Below, one piece after another: positions 50,084 to 59,035 of a stretch of DNA of 64,000 nucleotides. Source of the DNA: Vibrio europaeus (lineage in GTDB: Bacteria > Pseudomonadota > Gammaproteobacteria > Enterobacterales > Vibrionaceae). The stretch lies in NCBI RefSeq assembly GCF_001695575.1, contig NZ_LUAX01000001.1, forward strand, positions 1,922,001 to 1,986,000, read 5' to 3'. Under the pieces are notes generated by a model. The model searched no databases. It was not told the DNA's origin and saw nothing but the letters and a program-made list of their open reading frames with translations. Each line of letters starts with the position of its first letter. Position 1 is the stretch's first letter. The position numbers and the translations under genes are program-made.

Positions 50084-50962
50084 ATGTCAATCAAGATTAA
50101 AACAGCTGAAGAAATCGAACGTATGAGACTCGCGGGCGCTTTGGCCGCTGAGATCCTAGAGATGATCGAACCTCACATCAAAGAGGGTGTGACTACAGAT
50201 GAATTGAACCAGATTTGTCACGATTACGGGATTGAAAAAGGCGCCTACTCTGCCCCACTTGATTACCATGGATTTCCAAAATCAATCTGTACTTCGATCA
50301 ACCATATCGTCTGCCACGGTATCCCTGCCTCTGCGGACGAAGTGGGCAGCAACGGTCAACTAAAGCCTGCAATCCTTAAAAATGGCGACATCATCAACGT
50401 CGACATTACAGTTATCATTCCAAATGAAGAAGGCGCAGACCTAAGCGTTCGTCCACAAGGTTACCACGGCGACACGTCAAAAATGTTCTTTGTTGGTGAT
50501 GTTTCTCCAGCAGATAAGCGCCTATGTCTGGTGACTCAAGAGGCACTGTATGTTGGTATGCGTAAGGTAAAACCGGGCGCAACTGTGGGTGATATCGGCA
50601 CTGCGATTGAAAAGTACATCAAAGAAAACAACAAGAAGAACCCACGTAATAAATTCTCTATTGTTAAAGATTTCTGTGGTCACGGCATTGGTAACGAATT
50701 CCATGAAGAGCCGCAAATTGTTCACTACAAGAACAACGACCGCCGCGTTCTAAAAGAAGGCATGTGCTTTACCATTGAACCAATGATTAACGCAGGTAAA
50801 TTCGGTGTTAGCGTAGATGCTGAAGATGACTGGACAGTCTACACAGGCGACGGTAAGAAATCGGCTCAGTATGAGCACACTATTCTCGTCACCAAGACGG
50901 GTTGTGAAGTGCTAACACTGCGTAGCGATGACACAATCCCTCGAATGATGAACAACGCTTAA
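50084..50962 (+). CDS. map: Methionine aminopeptidase, type I
   Basis: Removes the N-terminal Met from nascent proteins. The five metal ligands are identifiable: Asp107 (INVDITV), Asp130 (YHGDTSKMF), His200 (CGHGIG), Glu232 (TIEPMI) and Glu264 (QYEHT); His207 also lies at the active site. At 292 aa it is longer than E. coli Map (264 aa). There is an extra stretch of about 12 residues between the two Asp ligands (IIPNEEGADLSVRPQG) and a shorter one before it. It is divergent from rpsB across about 350 bp and followed by its own terminator. Confidence 0.96.
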   Translation: MSIKIKTAEEIERMRLAGALAAEILEMIEPHIKEGVTTDELNQICHDYGIEKGAYSAPLDYHGFPKSICTSINHIVCHGIPASADEVGSNGQLKPAILKNGDIINVDITVIIPNEEGADLSVRPQGYHGDTSKMFFVGDVSPADKRLCLVTQEALYVGMRKVKPGATVGDIGTAIEKYIKENNKKNPRNKFSIVKDFCGHGIGNEFHEEPQIVHYKNNDRRVLKEGMCFTIEPMINAGKFGVSVDAEDDWTVYTGDGKKSAQYEHTILVTKTGCEVLTLRSDDTIPRMMNNA

Positions 50963-50971
50963 CCTCCTTTC

Positions 50972-51002
50972 AATATCCCCGCATCGTCGGGGATATTTTT
51001 TT
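50972..51002 (+). terminator. Terminator of map
   Basis: AATATCCCCG / CGGGGATATT stem (50972-50981 and 50988-50997) with loop CATCGT, followed by TTTTT. Confidence 0.92.
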
Positions 51003-51060
51003 ATTGATGCCATTTTGTTAGATTAGTTCTCACTAGGACTATTTTGCATGGATTCGCTGT

Positions 51061-53682
51061 ATGCCCTTTCAATCACCGCTCACACTCGAAGAACAACAAA
51101 TTTCAATTAGTGAGCTAAAAAGCCAACTCGAAAATTTTGCCAACTATCAGAAGCAAGAGTTTCTCGCTCATCACCCTGTGACCAATTTAGTACTCGGTCG
51201 GGCCGAATATATTGATTTACTGCTCAACCGCCTGTGGGACCACTTTGGTTTTTCTAACCTACCCAACATCAGTCTTGTTGCAGTCGGTGGCTATGGCCGA
51301 GGTGAGTTACACCCTCTTTCTGATATCGACATTCTTGTCGTCTCTCGTAAAGCACTTCCTGATTCACTAAAAGGCAAGGTCAGTGAGTTCATCACCTTAC
51401 TCTGGGATTTGCGATTAGAAGTTGGTCACGCCGTGCGAAGTGTTGAAGAGTGTGCCGAGATTGGTAAAGACGACTTAACTGTAGCGACTAACTTACAAGA
51501 AGCTCGCCTACTCTGTGGCTGCGAAGATACCTTCCACCAGCTGAGAATGGTTATTCACTCTGAGTCGTTTTGGCCAAGTGAGGTGTTTTACAAAGCGAAA
51601 GTCAAAGAGCAGCGTGACCGTCACGCGCGATACCATGACACCACTTACAACCTTGAACCTGATATCAAATCCACGCCGGGCGGCTTGCGCGATATCCATA
51701 CGCTAAGCTGGGTTGCACGTCGCCATTTCGGAGCTACTTCATTACTTGAGATGAGCCAATACGGTTTTCTGACCGATGCAGAATATCGTGAGCTCGTAGA
51801 GTGTCAGGACTTCCTGTGGCGAGTCCGTTTTGCACTGCATATTGAGCTAAAACGTTATGATAATCGCCTCACCTTCGCTCACCAAGCACAAGTCGCCGAA
51901 AGCTTAGGTTTTGCTGGCGAAGGCAACCGTGGCGTTGAGATGATGATGAAAGAGTTCTATCGCACGTTGCGCCGCGTGGCAGAGCTCAATAAAATGCTGC
52001 TCAAACTGTTTGACCAAGCGATCTTAGAAAATGGCGTCGAGGCTGAACCAGTCGTTCTCAGCGAAGATTTTCAGCGCCGCGGCCACTTGATTGAAGCGCG
52101 CAAACCTGCCTTGTTCCAAGCTCGCCCGGAAACAATATTGGATATGTTCCTGCATATCGCCAACGACTCCACCATAGAAGGCGTGGCACCTCCTACTATG
52201 CGCCAACTTCGTACTGCAAGGCGAAGACTGAACAAGTTCCTGCATACTATTCCTGAAGCTAGAGAGAAGTTTCTCGACCTGTGTCGTCACCCTAATGCGC
52301 TGCATAAAGCCTTTAGCCTGATGCACAAACTGGGTGTGTTGGCGGCTTATCTTCCTCAGTGGAGCCAAATCGTCGGTCAAATGCAGTTCGACCTGTTCCA
52401 CGTTTACACCGTTGATGAACACAGTGTTCGACTGCTAAAACACATCAATACTTTCAGCGATCCGAACAATCATGGTAAGCACCCTATCTGTTGCGAAGTC
52501 TACCCACGCATTCAGAAAAAAGAACTATTGATCATCGCGGCGATTTTCCATGATATTGGTAAAGGGCGCGGCGGTGACCACTCGGTGATAGGTGAAGGCG
52601 AAGCCTACGATTTCTGTATCGAGCATGGTTTATCTAAACCGGAAGCTAAGCTAGTCGCTTGGTTGGTTAGGCATCACCTGTTGATGTCAGTGACCGCTCA
52701 ACGCCGTGATATCTACGACCCAGAGGTAATTACTGAGTTCGCCAAGAAAGTTCGCGATGAAGAATACTTAGAGTACTTGGTCTGTCTAACTGTTGCCGAT
52801 ATCTGCGCGACCAACCCTGAGCTGTGGAACAGTTGGAAGCGAACCTTGCTCGCTGAGCTCTTTTATTCAACCCAACGTGCGCTGCGCCGCGGCTTAGAAA
52901 ACCCTGTTGATGTTAGAGAGCGTATTCGTCACAACCAGCACTTGGCGTCAGCGCTATTACGCAAAGAAGGTTTTAACGCGCGCGAAATTGAAGTGCTGTG
53001 GCAAAGGTTTAAGGCTGACTACTTCTTACGCCATACTCACAAGCAAATCGCTTGGCACTGTTCTCATCTACTGCGCCACGACGATCACTCACAACCACTG
53101 ATCTTAATTTCAAAGAAGGCAACCCGTGGCGGTACGGAAGTGTTTGTCTATAGCAAAGATCAGCACGCGCTGTTTGCCTCCGTGGTCGCAGAGCTCGACC
53201 GGAGAAACTTTAATGTCCATGACGCGCAAGTTATGACCAGTAAAGATGGTTATGTCCTCGATACCTTCATGGTACTCGACCAAAATGGTGATGTGGTGGA
53301 TGAAAGCCGACATAAAGCGGTTATCAAACACCTTGCTCATGTACTGGAAGATGGTCGACCAACCAAAATCAAGACGCGTCGTGTCCCTCGAAACCTACAG
53401 CACTTTAAGGTCAAAACTCAGGTCGATTTCTTACCAACTAAAAGTAAGAAACGTACTCTACTAGAGTTTGTCGCCCTAGATACGCCGGGCTTACTGGCCA
53501 CTGTGGGTGCGACGTTTGCCGACTCTGGCGTTCACCTGCATGCTGCGAAAATCACCACCATAGGTGAACGCGCAGAAGATTTATTCATCATTACTAGTGA
53601 AAGTGGCGGTAAGTTGAGTGAAGAACAACAGCAAGAGCTCAGAGATAAGCTCATAAAAAACATCGCAGAACTAGCACCTTAA
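51061..53682 (+). CDS. glnD: PII uridylyltransferase / uridylyl-removing enzyme
   Basis: Senses glutamine and adds or removes UMP on GlnB Tyr51. 873 aa with the domains in order: nucleotidyltransferase (VAVGGYGRGELHPLSDIDIL, metal Asp88 and Asp90), a helical middle part, the HD phosphohydrolase (IAAIFHDIGKGRGGDHSVIG) and two C-terminal ACT domains (starting near GTEVFVYSKDQH and LLEFVALDTPGLLA). It follows map as in E. coli. No strong ribosome binding site precedes ATG 51061. Confidence 0.97.
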   Translation: MPFQSPLTLEEQQISISELKSQLENFANYQKQEFLAHHPVTNLVLGRAEYIDLLLNRLWDHFGFSNLPNISLVAVGGYGRGELHPLSDIDILVVSRKALPDSLKGKVSEFITLLWDLRLEVGHAVRSVEECAEIGKDDLTVATNLQEARLLCGCEDTFHQLRMVIHSESFWPSEVFYKAKVKEQRDRHARYHDTTYNLEPDIKSTPGGLRDIHTLSWVARRHFGATSLLEMSQYGFLTDAEYRELVECQDFLWRVRFALHIELKRYDNRLTFAHQAQVAESLGFAGEGNRGVEMMMKEFYRTLRRVAELNKMLLKLFDQAILENGVEAEPVVLSEDFQRRGHLIEARKPALFQARPETILDMFLHIANDSTIEGVAPPTMRQLRTARRRLNKFLHTIPEAREKFLDLCRHPNALHKAFSLMHKLGVLAAYLPQWSQIVGQMQFDLFHVYTVDEHSVRLLKHINTFSDPNNHGKHPICCEVYPRIQKKELLIIAAIFHDIGKGRGGDHSVIGEGEAYDFCIEHGLSKPEAKLVAWLVRHHLLMSVTAQRRDIYDPEVITEFAKKVRDEEYLEYLVCLTVADICATNPELWNSWKRTLLAELFYSTQRALRRGLENPVDVRERIRHNQHLASALLRKEGFNAREIEVLWQRFKADYFLRHTHKQIAWHCSHLLRHDDHSQPLILISKKATRGGTEVFVYSKDQHALFASVVAELDRRNFNVHDAQVMTSKDGYVLDTFMVLDQNGDVVDESRHKAVIKHLAHVLEDGRPTKIKTRRVPRNLQHFKVKTQVDFLPTKSKKRTLLEFVALDTPGLLATVGATFADSGVHLHAAKITTIGERAEDLFIITSESGGKLSEEQQQELRDKLIKNIAELAP

Positions 53683-53823
53683 GCGATCTCGACCACAAGT
53701 TGCTAACTTGTTTCAAAAAGCGCTGTCTACCACGATCATAGGCTGCTACATTAATAGTGAATTGTTCATTCCCTGCTCATTTTTGGGGTAGGGATAATTA
53801 CTGCAACACAATAGAGGTAGCCT

Positions 53824-54207
53824 ATGTATCCACACCTCACTGGTTTAGGAATTCACGATCCTAAACAAATTGAGCGCTATTCCCTTCGTCAAGAAGCGCA
53901 CAAGGATGTGTTAAAAATCTATTTTCGTAAGCAAAAAGGTGAGCTGTTTGCGAAAAGCGTCAAGTTCAAGTACCCACGACAGGTGAAAAATGTCCTCGTC
54001 GACAGCGGCAGTCACAAGTACAAAGAAGTCACGGAAATTAACCGTAACCTCACTCTCGTTATCGATGAGTTAAATAAACTGACGAAACCTGAAAAAGCGG
54101 TCGAAGTTGATGTTAAAGAGAAGATACTGTCTGACCTACGTCATCTAGAGAAAGTTGTTTCAAGTAAGATTGCAGAGATTGAAGCGGATTTAGATAAGCT
54201 GAAGTAA
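53824..54207 (+). CDS. yaeH: UPF0325/DUF3461 family protein YaeH
   Basis: A 127-aa soluble protein of unknown function that matches E. coli YaeH closely: [43 protein letters not shown], and a Lys/Glu-rich C-terminal helix ([26 protein letters not shown]). AGAGGTAGCCT precedes the start. It has its own terminator. In E. coli it is also close to glnD, with dapD between; dapD is absent here. Confidence 0.9.
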   Translation: MYPHLTGLGIHDPKQIERYSLRQEAHKDVLKIYFRKQKGELFAKSVKFKYPRQVKNVLVDSGSHKYKEVTEINRNLTLVIDELNKLTKPEKAVEVDVKEKILSDLRHLEKVVSSKIAEIEADLDKLK

Positions 54208-54243
54208 AGGAACGCTGCGCTTCGGGAAGTCTAATTATTTCAG

Positions 54244-54273
54244 AGGGTTGATGTGAGAGCATCAACCCTTTTA
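54244..54273 (+). terminator. Terminator of yaeH
   Basis: A perfect 10-bp stem AGGGTTGATG / CATCAACCCT with a 6-nt loop, followed by TTTT. It sits just upstream of the second 8-bp array. Confidence 0.88.
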
Positions 54274-54293
54274 GTTTGCGAACGCTTCGCTAT

Positions 54294-54397
54294 GGATAAC
54301 TGGATAACTGGATAACTGGATAACTGGATAACTGGATAACTGGATAACTGGATAACTGGATAACTGGATAACTGGATAACTGGATAACTGGATAACT
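54294..54397. repeat. Tandem array of GGATAACT, 13 perfect copies
   Basis: One hundred and four bases of the same 8-bp unit as at 16239-16318, again perfect, and again between a plus-strand terminator and the 3' end of a convergent minus-strand gene (here yaeH and pgpA). Confidence 0.97.
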
Positions 54398-54429
54398 AAA
54401 GTTGCTCCGCGAAGGTAGATGAGTCAACT

Positions 54430-54502
54430 CTAGTTTTCAAGCAGGGCGAAGCCCGATCCCGTTCTCCCGAAACGAAGTGTTCCATAGGGCACGCCCGTTC
54501 CC
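54430..54502 (-). repeat. GC-rich element next to the 8-bp array, copy B
   Basis: On the minus strand it directly follows the pgpA stop codon: GGGAACGGGCGTGCCC, GGAACACTTCG, CGGGAGAACGGGATC, GGGCTTCGCCC (a small hairpin), and GAAAACTAG. It shares its order of blocks with the element at 16379-16430 but is about 20 bp longer. Confidence 0.6.
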
Positions 54503-55009
54503 TTAGACCAACCAACCCGCGTATTTACCGACCAGATAAAGAGCCACGCCTGCCATCACGCCTGCGACGATATCATCAAGCATAATGCCTAAACCGCCGT
54601 GGACACGCCTGTCTAGCCAACCGATAGGCCAAGGTTTTACCATATCGAAAAAGCGAAACAACACAAAACCTGTCAGTAACCACTTCCAATCGGTCGCAGA
54701 AAGGTTAAACAGTGGCACCACCAACATGGTGATCCAAAAACCTGCGAATTCATCCCAGACAATCGAGCCATGATCATGTACGCCCATATCATCAGAGGTA
54801 ATTTGACAAATCTTGATACCAATAAGGCATGAGGCAATAACGGCAATCACGTACAGTGGCAGTGGCAGCTGAACAAGTAACAAATAAAAAGGGATAGCTG
54901 CTAAGGTGCCCATTGTGCCCGGGACGACCGGCGATAATCCGCTACCAAAACCGGTTGCCAATAAGTGCCAAGGGTTCTTTAGAGAAATAAGAGTTAAAGG
55001 GTTAGTCAT
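54503..55009 (-). CDS. pgpA: Phosphatidylglycerophosphatase A
   Basis: Dephosphorylates phosphatidylglycerophosphate to phosphatidylglycerol at the inner membrane. 168 aa with several membrane segments and the family motifs GTMGTLAAIPFYLLL, DDMGVHDHGSIVWDEFAGFWITML and DRRVHGGLGIMLDDIVAGVMAG. Its start is 12 bp after the thiL stop, as in E. coli thiL-pgpA. Confidence 0.96.
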   Translation of the reverse strand: MTNPLTLISLKNPWHLLATGFGSGLSPVVPGTMGTLAAIPFYLLLVQLPLPLYVIAVIASCLIGIKICQITSDDMGVHDHGSIVWDEFAGFWITMLVVPLFNLSATDWKWLLTGFVLFRFFDMVKPWPIGWLDRRVHGGLGIMLDDIVAGVMAGVALYLVGKYAGWLV

Positions 55010-55021
55010 AGTTAATACTGT

Positions 55022-55987
55022 TTACTTGAAGTGATCATAGCCACTCAGATCCCAATCAATCGGTTGGCCGCTATTATGAAGTTCAAATGTTCCTTGTGGG
55101 CGAATTTGCCCAATACAGGTAACCTTAGCGCCGCAATGAGCCAAAGCACTCTCAATTGAACCCTTGTTCTGCTCTGGTACGGTAAAGCACAGCTCATACT
55201 CTTCACCGCTCGACAGCGCATATTGCTGAGCTTGAGAATCCGAACTTAAGAATTGAACAAGTTCATTAGAAATAGGTAAGCTTGAAACGTCAAGACTAAC
55301 GCCAACCTGAGAGCGTTGCAAAATGTGTTTGATGTCTGAGATTACACCGTCAGAAATGTCTATCGCCGAACTTGCTAGATCAAGCAGAGCCTGACCGACG
55401 AGCACTCTTGGCTCTGACAGGTAATGGCGCTGTTCTAGCTCTTGCGCAAAGGGCTTGCTACGCAGGTTAGAATCAAGGATGACATCTAAGCCAGCTTGGC
55501 TATCACCTAAATGTCCTGTTACATAAACCCAGTCACCAACTTGTGCCCCATCCCGACGCAGTGCTTTATCCGCATCAACTAAGCCTTGTACTGTTAAGGT
55601 TAAACTCAGTGGGCCTTTGGTCGTATCACCGCCAATCAGCTGGATACCGAAGTAGTCAGCCAGTGCAAAGAAGGCGTCACAAAATGGCGCTAGCCAAGCT
55701 TCGTCGGGGTCAGGCATTGTTAGGGCAAATGAAACCCAAGCAGGCGTCGCTCCCATCGCAGCCAAATCACTAATATTTGAAGCCAGTGCTTTGTGCGCTA
55801 CCCATGCAGGGTTTGCGTTGGCAAGGAAATGGGTTCCTGCCACCAAAGTATCGGTACTAATAGCGACAGAAAGATTGTGTGGCACTTTAACCAAAGCGCA
55901 ATCATCACCTGCGGCCAGCAAGACGTCTTTACGCTGACTCTGGCGGCCGACAAAGTATTTGTCGATTAAATTAAACTCACCTGACAT
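55022..55987 (-). CDS. thiL: Thiamine-monophosphate kinase
   Basis: Makes the cofactor thiamine diphosphate from thiamine phosphate and ATP. 321 aa of the PurM/AIRS fold: GEFNLIDKYF, GDDCALVKVPHNLSVAISTDTLVAGTHF, ISDLAAMGATPAWVSFALTMP, LIGGDTTKGPLSLTLTVQG and AIDISDGVISDIKHI. It follows nusB by 74 bp that contain a terminator. Confidence 0.96.
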   Translation of the reverse strand: MSGEFNLIDKYFVGRQSQRKDVLLAAGDDCALVKVPHNLSVAISTDTLVAGTHFLANANPAWVAHKALASNISDLAAMGATPAWVSFALTMPDPDEAWLAPFCDAFFALADYFGIQLIGGDTTKGPLSLTLTVQGLVDADKALRRDGAQVGDWVYVTGHLGDSQAGLDVILDSNLRSKPFAQELEQRHYLSEPRVLVGQALLDLASSAIDISDGVISDIKHILQRSQVGVSLDVSSLPISNELVQFLSSDSQAQQYALSSGEEYELCFTVPEQNKGSIESALAHCGAKVTCIGQIRPQGTFELHNSGQPIDWDLSGYDHFK

Positions 55988-56018
55988 ATCTTTCTTTTTC
56001 TGAATTAGTTTTGCATAT

Positions 56019-56046
56019 AAAAAAGGTCAGCAAATGCTGACCTTTT
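56019..56046 (-). terminator. Terminator between nusB and thiL
   Basis: A perfect 12-bp stem AAAAGGTCAGCA / TGCTGACCTTTT (56021-56032 and 56035-56046). With T-runs on both sides it could act in either direction; here it follows nusB. Confidence 0.8.
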
Positions 56047-56061
56047 CATAATCTGAATCGA

Positions 56062-56529
56062 CTATTTCTTACGTACGTGTGGTGCAGCTTTATCTAGTAC
56101 ACCATTGACGAATTTGTGGCTCTCTTCTGCAGCGAATACTTTTGCAAGTTCAATCGCTTCGTTGATTACCACTTTGTAAGGTACGTCTTCACGACGAGTC
56201 ATTTCGTACATAGCAAGACGAAGCAATGCTAGCTCCATCATGTCCAAGTCTTGCATTGGACGCGCTGTGTATGGACGGATCTTACAATCTAGCTCTGTGT
56301 GACTTAGCACAACACCTGTTAGTAGGTCACGGAAGTATGCAACGTCTGTGTCTGGAGTAGAAAGTGCCGGTTCTGAAGCATGATGTTCTTCTTCATCATA
56401 CTTACCACCTGACAAAAATTGCTCCTCGATAGTAGCAACATTTTCTTTAGTAATTTGCCAAGAGTAGATCGCTTGTAAAGCGAATCGACGTGCATTACGA
56501 CGTGCGGCTGGTTTCACACTGGCCCCCAT
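56062..56529 (-). CDS. nusB: Transcription antitermination factor NusB
   Basis: Binds boxA RNA with S10 in rRNA antitermination. 155 aa all-helical: [19 protein letters not shown], then [57 protein letters not shown]. It carries an acidic His-rich insert ([15 protein letters not shown]) after the first helices. The ribH stop and nusB start overlap by 1 bp (TAATG). Confidence 0.96.
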   Translation of the reverse strand: MGASVKPAARRNARRFALQAIYSWQITKENVATIEEQFLSGGKYDEEEHHASEPALSTPDTDVAYFRDLLTGVVLSHTELDCKIRPYTARPMQDLDMMELALLRLAMYEMTRREDVPYKVVINEAIELAKVFAAEESHKFVNGVLDKAAPHVRKK

Positions 56530-56999
56530 TAGGAATCGATTTCTGAAAGAACGTTAATCATCTCAAGTGCGCTTAGTGCAGCCTCTGCACCTTTATTACC
56601 AGCCTTGGTTCCTGCGCGCTCAATTGCTTGGTCAATTGTATCAACAGTCAGTACGCCGAAAGCAACTGGAAGTGAGTATTCCAGTGAAACTTGCGCAAGA
56701 CCTTTGTTACATTCACTACAAACATAGTCGAAATGCGGAGTGCCGCCACGAATAACAGTGCCAAGAGATACGATTGCATCAAATTTGCCTGTTTTAGCTA
56801 CGCGTTGAGCAACAAGTGGAAGTTCAACTGCACCTGGGCAGCGAACAACGGTGATGTTGTCTTCGCTAACTTGGCCATGACGTTTTAAAGTATCGATTGC
56901 ACCAGACAATAGACTTTCGTTAATAAAACTGTTGAAACGAGAAATAACGATAGCAATTTTTGCGTTTGGCGCTGGGAAGCCACCCTCGATCACTTTCAT
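56529..56999 (-). CDS. ribH: 6,7-dimethyl-8-ribityllumazine synthase
   Basis: Condenses the ribityl-pyrimidine with 3,4-dihydroxy-2-butanone 4-phosphate, the penultimate step of riboflavin synthesis. ATG 56999 (156 aa, [23 protein letters not shown]) has AAGGAAGG upstream. Motifs: [33 protein letters not shown] (active-site His) and [24 protein letters not shown] structured 208-bp gap separates it from ribBX. Confidence 0.96.
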   Translation of the reverse strand: MKVIEGGFPAPNAKIAIVISRFNSFINESLLSGAIDTLKRHGQVSEDNITVVRCPGAVELPLVAQRVAKTGKFDAIVSLGTVIRGGTPHFDYVCSECNKGLAQVSLEYSLPVAFGVLTVDTIDQAIERAGTKAGNKGAEAALSALEMINVLSEIDS

Positions 57000-57207
57000 A
57001 AGCCTTCCTTTAACTATGTTCATCAAGTGAGAATCGCCGGATTCTAGCACAAATCTGTGAGCAATATCTAATAGAAATTAGCACAAATGGGTTTGCCGAA
57101 TAATTCCAAGCGAGAGATTAAATTTCGCTTCATTGCCTGACAATGAAGCAACGAAATGAGAGCTTCGGCTAAAGTTTTGATTCCGCGAAGCTCCCTTAAG
57201 TAAATTG

Positions 57208-58317
57208 TTATTCGCAAACGTACTCAACAACATTGAGACCAAAGCCACCCAATGCGTGATACTTCTTATTAGTCGACGATAGTAAGCGCATATCGTGTAC
57301 ACCAAGGTCTTGCAAAATCTGCGAGCCGACACCGACACGACGTGACGTACCTTGTTTCTTAGCCAGTGTTGGCGCTTCGCCTTTATCTTGAGCTTCAAAC
57401 ATCTTAACGCGATGAATCAGCAGATCCGTTGACTCTTCATTACCAAGAATGACCAATACCCCGCCCTCTTTGCCAATACGAGTCATCGCTTTATCAAGTG
57501 TCCAGCTACGCTCAGCATTGCGGTCGCTACGCAGTAGGTCTGTAAAGGTGTCTTGCAGATGCACGCGTACCAGCGGCGTTTCATTTTCCACATCACCTTT
57601 GCGTAGGGCGTAGTGAACTTGGTTATCAATAGTGTCACGGTAAGTCACAAGATCGAACTCACCATATTCCGTTGGCAGTTTACACTCTGCAACGCGCTCA
57701 ATGGTTGTTTCAGTGTTATTGCGGTACTCGATAAGGTCAGCAATCGTGCCGAGCTTAATGTCATGCTTTTCTGCAAAGATCTCTAAGTCAGGGCGACGCG
57801 CCATAGTACCGTCGTCATTAAGGATTTCTACAATCACCCCTGATGGCTCCAAACCTGCAAGCTTTGCCAGATCGCAGCCTGCTTCAGTGTGACCTGCGCG
57901 AGTTAGCACTCCACCTTCTTGCGCTGCTAGCGGGAAGATATGGCCCGGCTGTACAAGATCGGAAGCTTTCGCATCTTTAGCGACTGCAGCTTGCACAGTA
58001 CGCGCGCGATCGGCAGCAGAAATACCCGTGGTAACACCTTCAGCCGCTTCAATAGATACCGTAAAGTTGGTCGTGTATTGAGCATTGTTGTCTTGCACCA
58101 TTGGCGGCAAGCCCAAACGCTCACAACGCTCTTTAGTCATGGTTAAACAAATCAAGCCACGACCATGGGTCGCCATGAAGTTAATCGCTTCAGGGGTAAC
58201 ATGTTCGGCAGCCATAATCAGGTCGCCTTCGTTTTCACGATCTTCATCATCCATTAGGATGACCATTTTCCCTAAGCGGATATCTTCGATAATTTCTTGC
58301 GGCGTACTAATTGGCAT
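57208..58317 (-). CDS. ribBX: 3,4-dihydroxy-2-butanone-4-phosphate synthase with degenerate GTP cyclohydrolase II half (RibBX type)
   Basis: The N-terminal half (to about residue 200) is an intact Rib[43 protein letters not shown]. The C-terminal half aligns with GTP cyclohydrolase II ([19 protein letters not shown]) but the zinc motif, normally a HSEC start and an RCDCG end, is replaced by [18 protein letters not shown] (about residues 253-270), so all three zinc cysteines are missing. RQEGRNIGL is also lost (NEESTDLL). It should therefore make the butanone phosphate only; the RibX half has no known activity. ATG 58317 (369 aa) has TAGGA upstream. Confidence 0.9.
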   Translation of the reverse strand: MPISTPQEIIEDIRLGKMVILMDDEDRENEGDLIMAAEHVTPEAINFMATHGRGLICLTMTKERCERLGLPPMVQDNNAQYTTNFTVSIEAAEGVTTGISAADRARTVQAAVAKDAKASDLVQPGHIFPLAAQEGGVLTRAGHTEAGCDLAKLAGLEPSGVIVEILNDDGTMARRPDLEIFAEKHDIKLGTIADLIEYRNNTETTIERVAECKLPTEYGEFDLVTYRDTIDNQVHYALRKGDVENETPLVRVHLQDTFTDLLRSDRNAERSWTLDKAMTRIGKEGGVLVILGNEESTDLLIHRVKMFEAQDKGEAPTLAKKQGTSRRVGVGSQILQDLGVHDMRLLSSTNKKYHALGGFGLNVVEYVCE

Positions 58318-58382
58318 CTTGGTATTCCTATTGTTATAGCTTGAGCGAATAAGTTTTATTGTCGGCGACACTTACACGACTT

Positions 58383-59033
58383 TTACGCAAAACCGTTCTG
58401 TTGTAAGAAGTCCATGGTAATACGGGAATCAGGTTGTTCTTGTTGGCTTGTTAGCAGGCGCTCCATGTAGCGGGCAAGTACATCTACTTCTAGATTAACT
58501 TTACGCCCAACATGGAAGTCCGCAATGGTTGTCTCTTCGCCAGTGTGTGGAACAATGGTCAGCTTAAATGCGTTTTTACGTAAATCGTTGACCGTCAAAC
58601 TGATACCATCAACAGTGATTGAGCCCTTTTCGGCAACGTATTTAGCGATTTCCGCTGGCATCGCAACCCAAAACTCAATCGCGCGGCCAACCATATTGCG
58701 TTCAACAATTTCACCCACACCATCAACGTGACCAGAGACAATGTGTCCACCAAATCGTGTGGTTGGCAACATGGCTTTTTCAAGGTTCACTTTGTCGCCG
58801 GCTTGATAGTCAGTAAAACCTGTTTTTTGCAAGGTTTCGAGCGACAAATCAGCGCTATAACTTGTTGCGTTATAGTCGACCACGGTTAAGCAAACGCCAT
58901 TGGTTGCGATACTGTCACCCAATTTTACATCTGACATATCCAGTTTGCCGACTTCAACCGTCACACTGATGTCTTCGCCTTTTGGCGTTATCGCAGTTAG
59001 AGTGCCTACTGCTTCTACAATACCTGTAAACAT
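58383..59033 (-). CDS. ribE: Riboflavin synthase, alpha chain
   Basis: Dismutates two lumazines to riboflavin. 216 aa with two lumazine-binding repeats, each with a barrel motif: MFTGIVEAVGTL, then HIVSGHVDGVGEI with the ITVDGISLTVND segment. It follows ribD with 2 bp between them. Called ribC in some species. Confidence 0.96.
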   Translation of the reverse strand: MFTGIVEAVGTLTAITPKGEDISVTVEVGKLDMSDVKLGDSIATNGVCLTVVDYNATSYSADLSLETLQKTGFTDYQAGDKVNLEKAMLPTTRFGGHIVSGHVDGVGEIVERNMVGRAIEFWVAMPAEIAKYVAEKGSITVDGISLTVNDLRKNAFKLTIVPHTGEETTIADFHVGRKVNLEVDVLARYMERLLTSQQEQPDSRITMDFLQQNGFA

Positions 59034-59035
59034 GA

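Noticed and set aside
57078..57398. A 106-codon minus-strand open frame at the ribBX end.
   Set aside because: It is an alternate frame of ribBX running into the intergenic region, with no family similarity.
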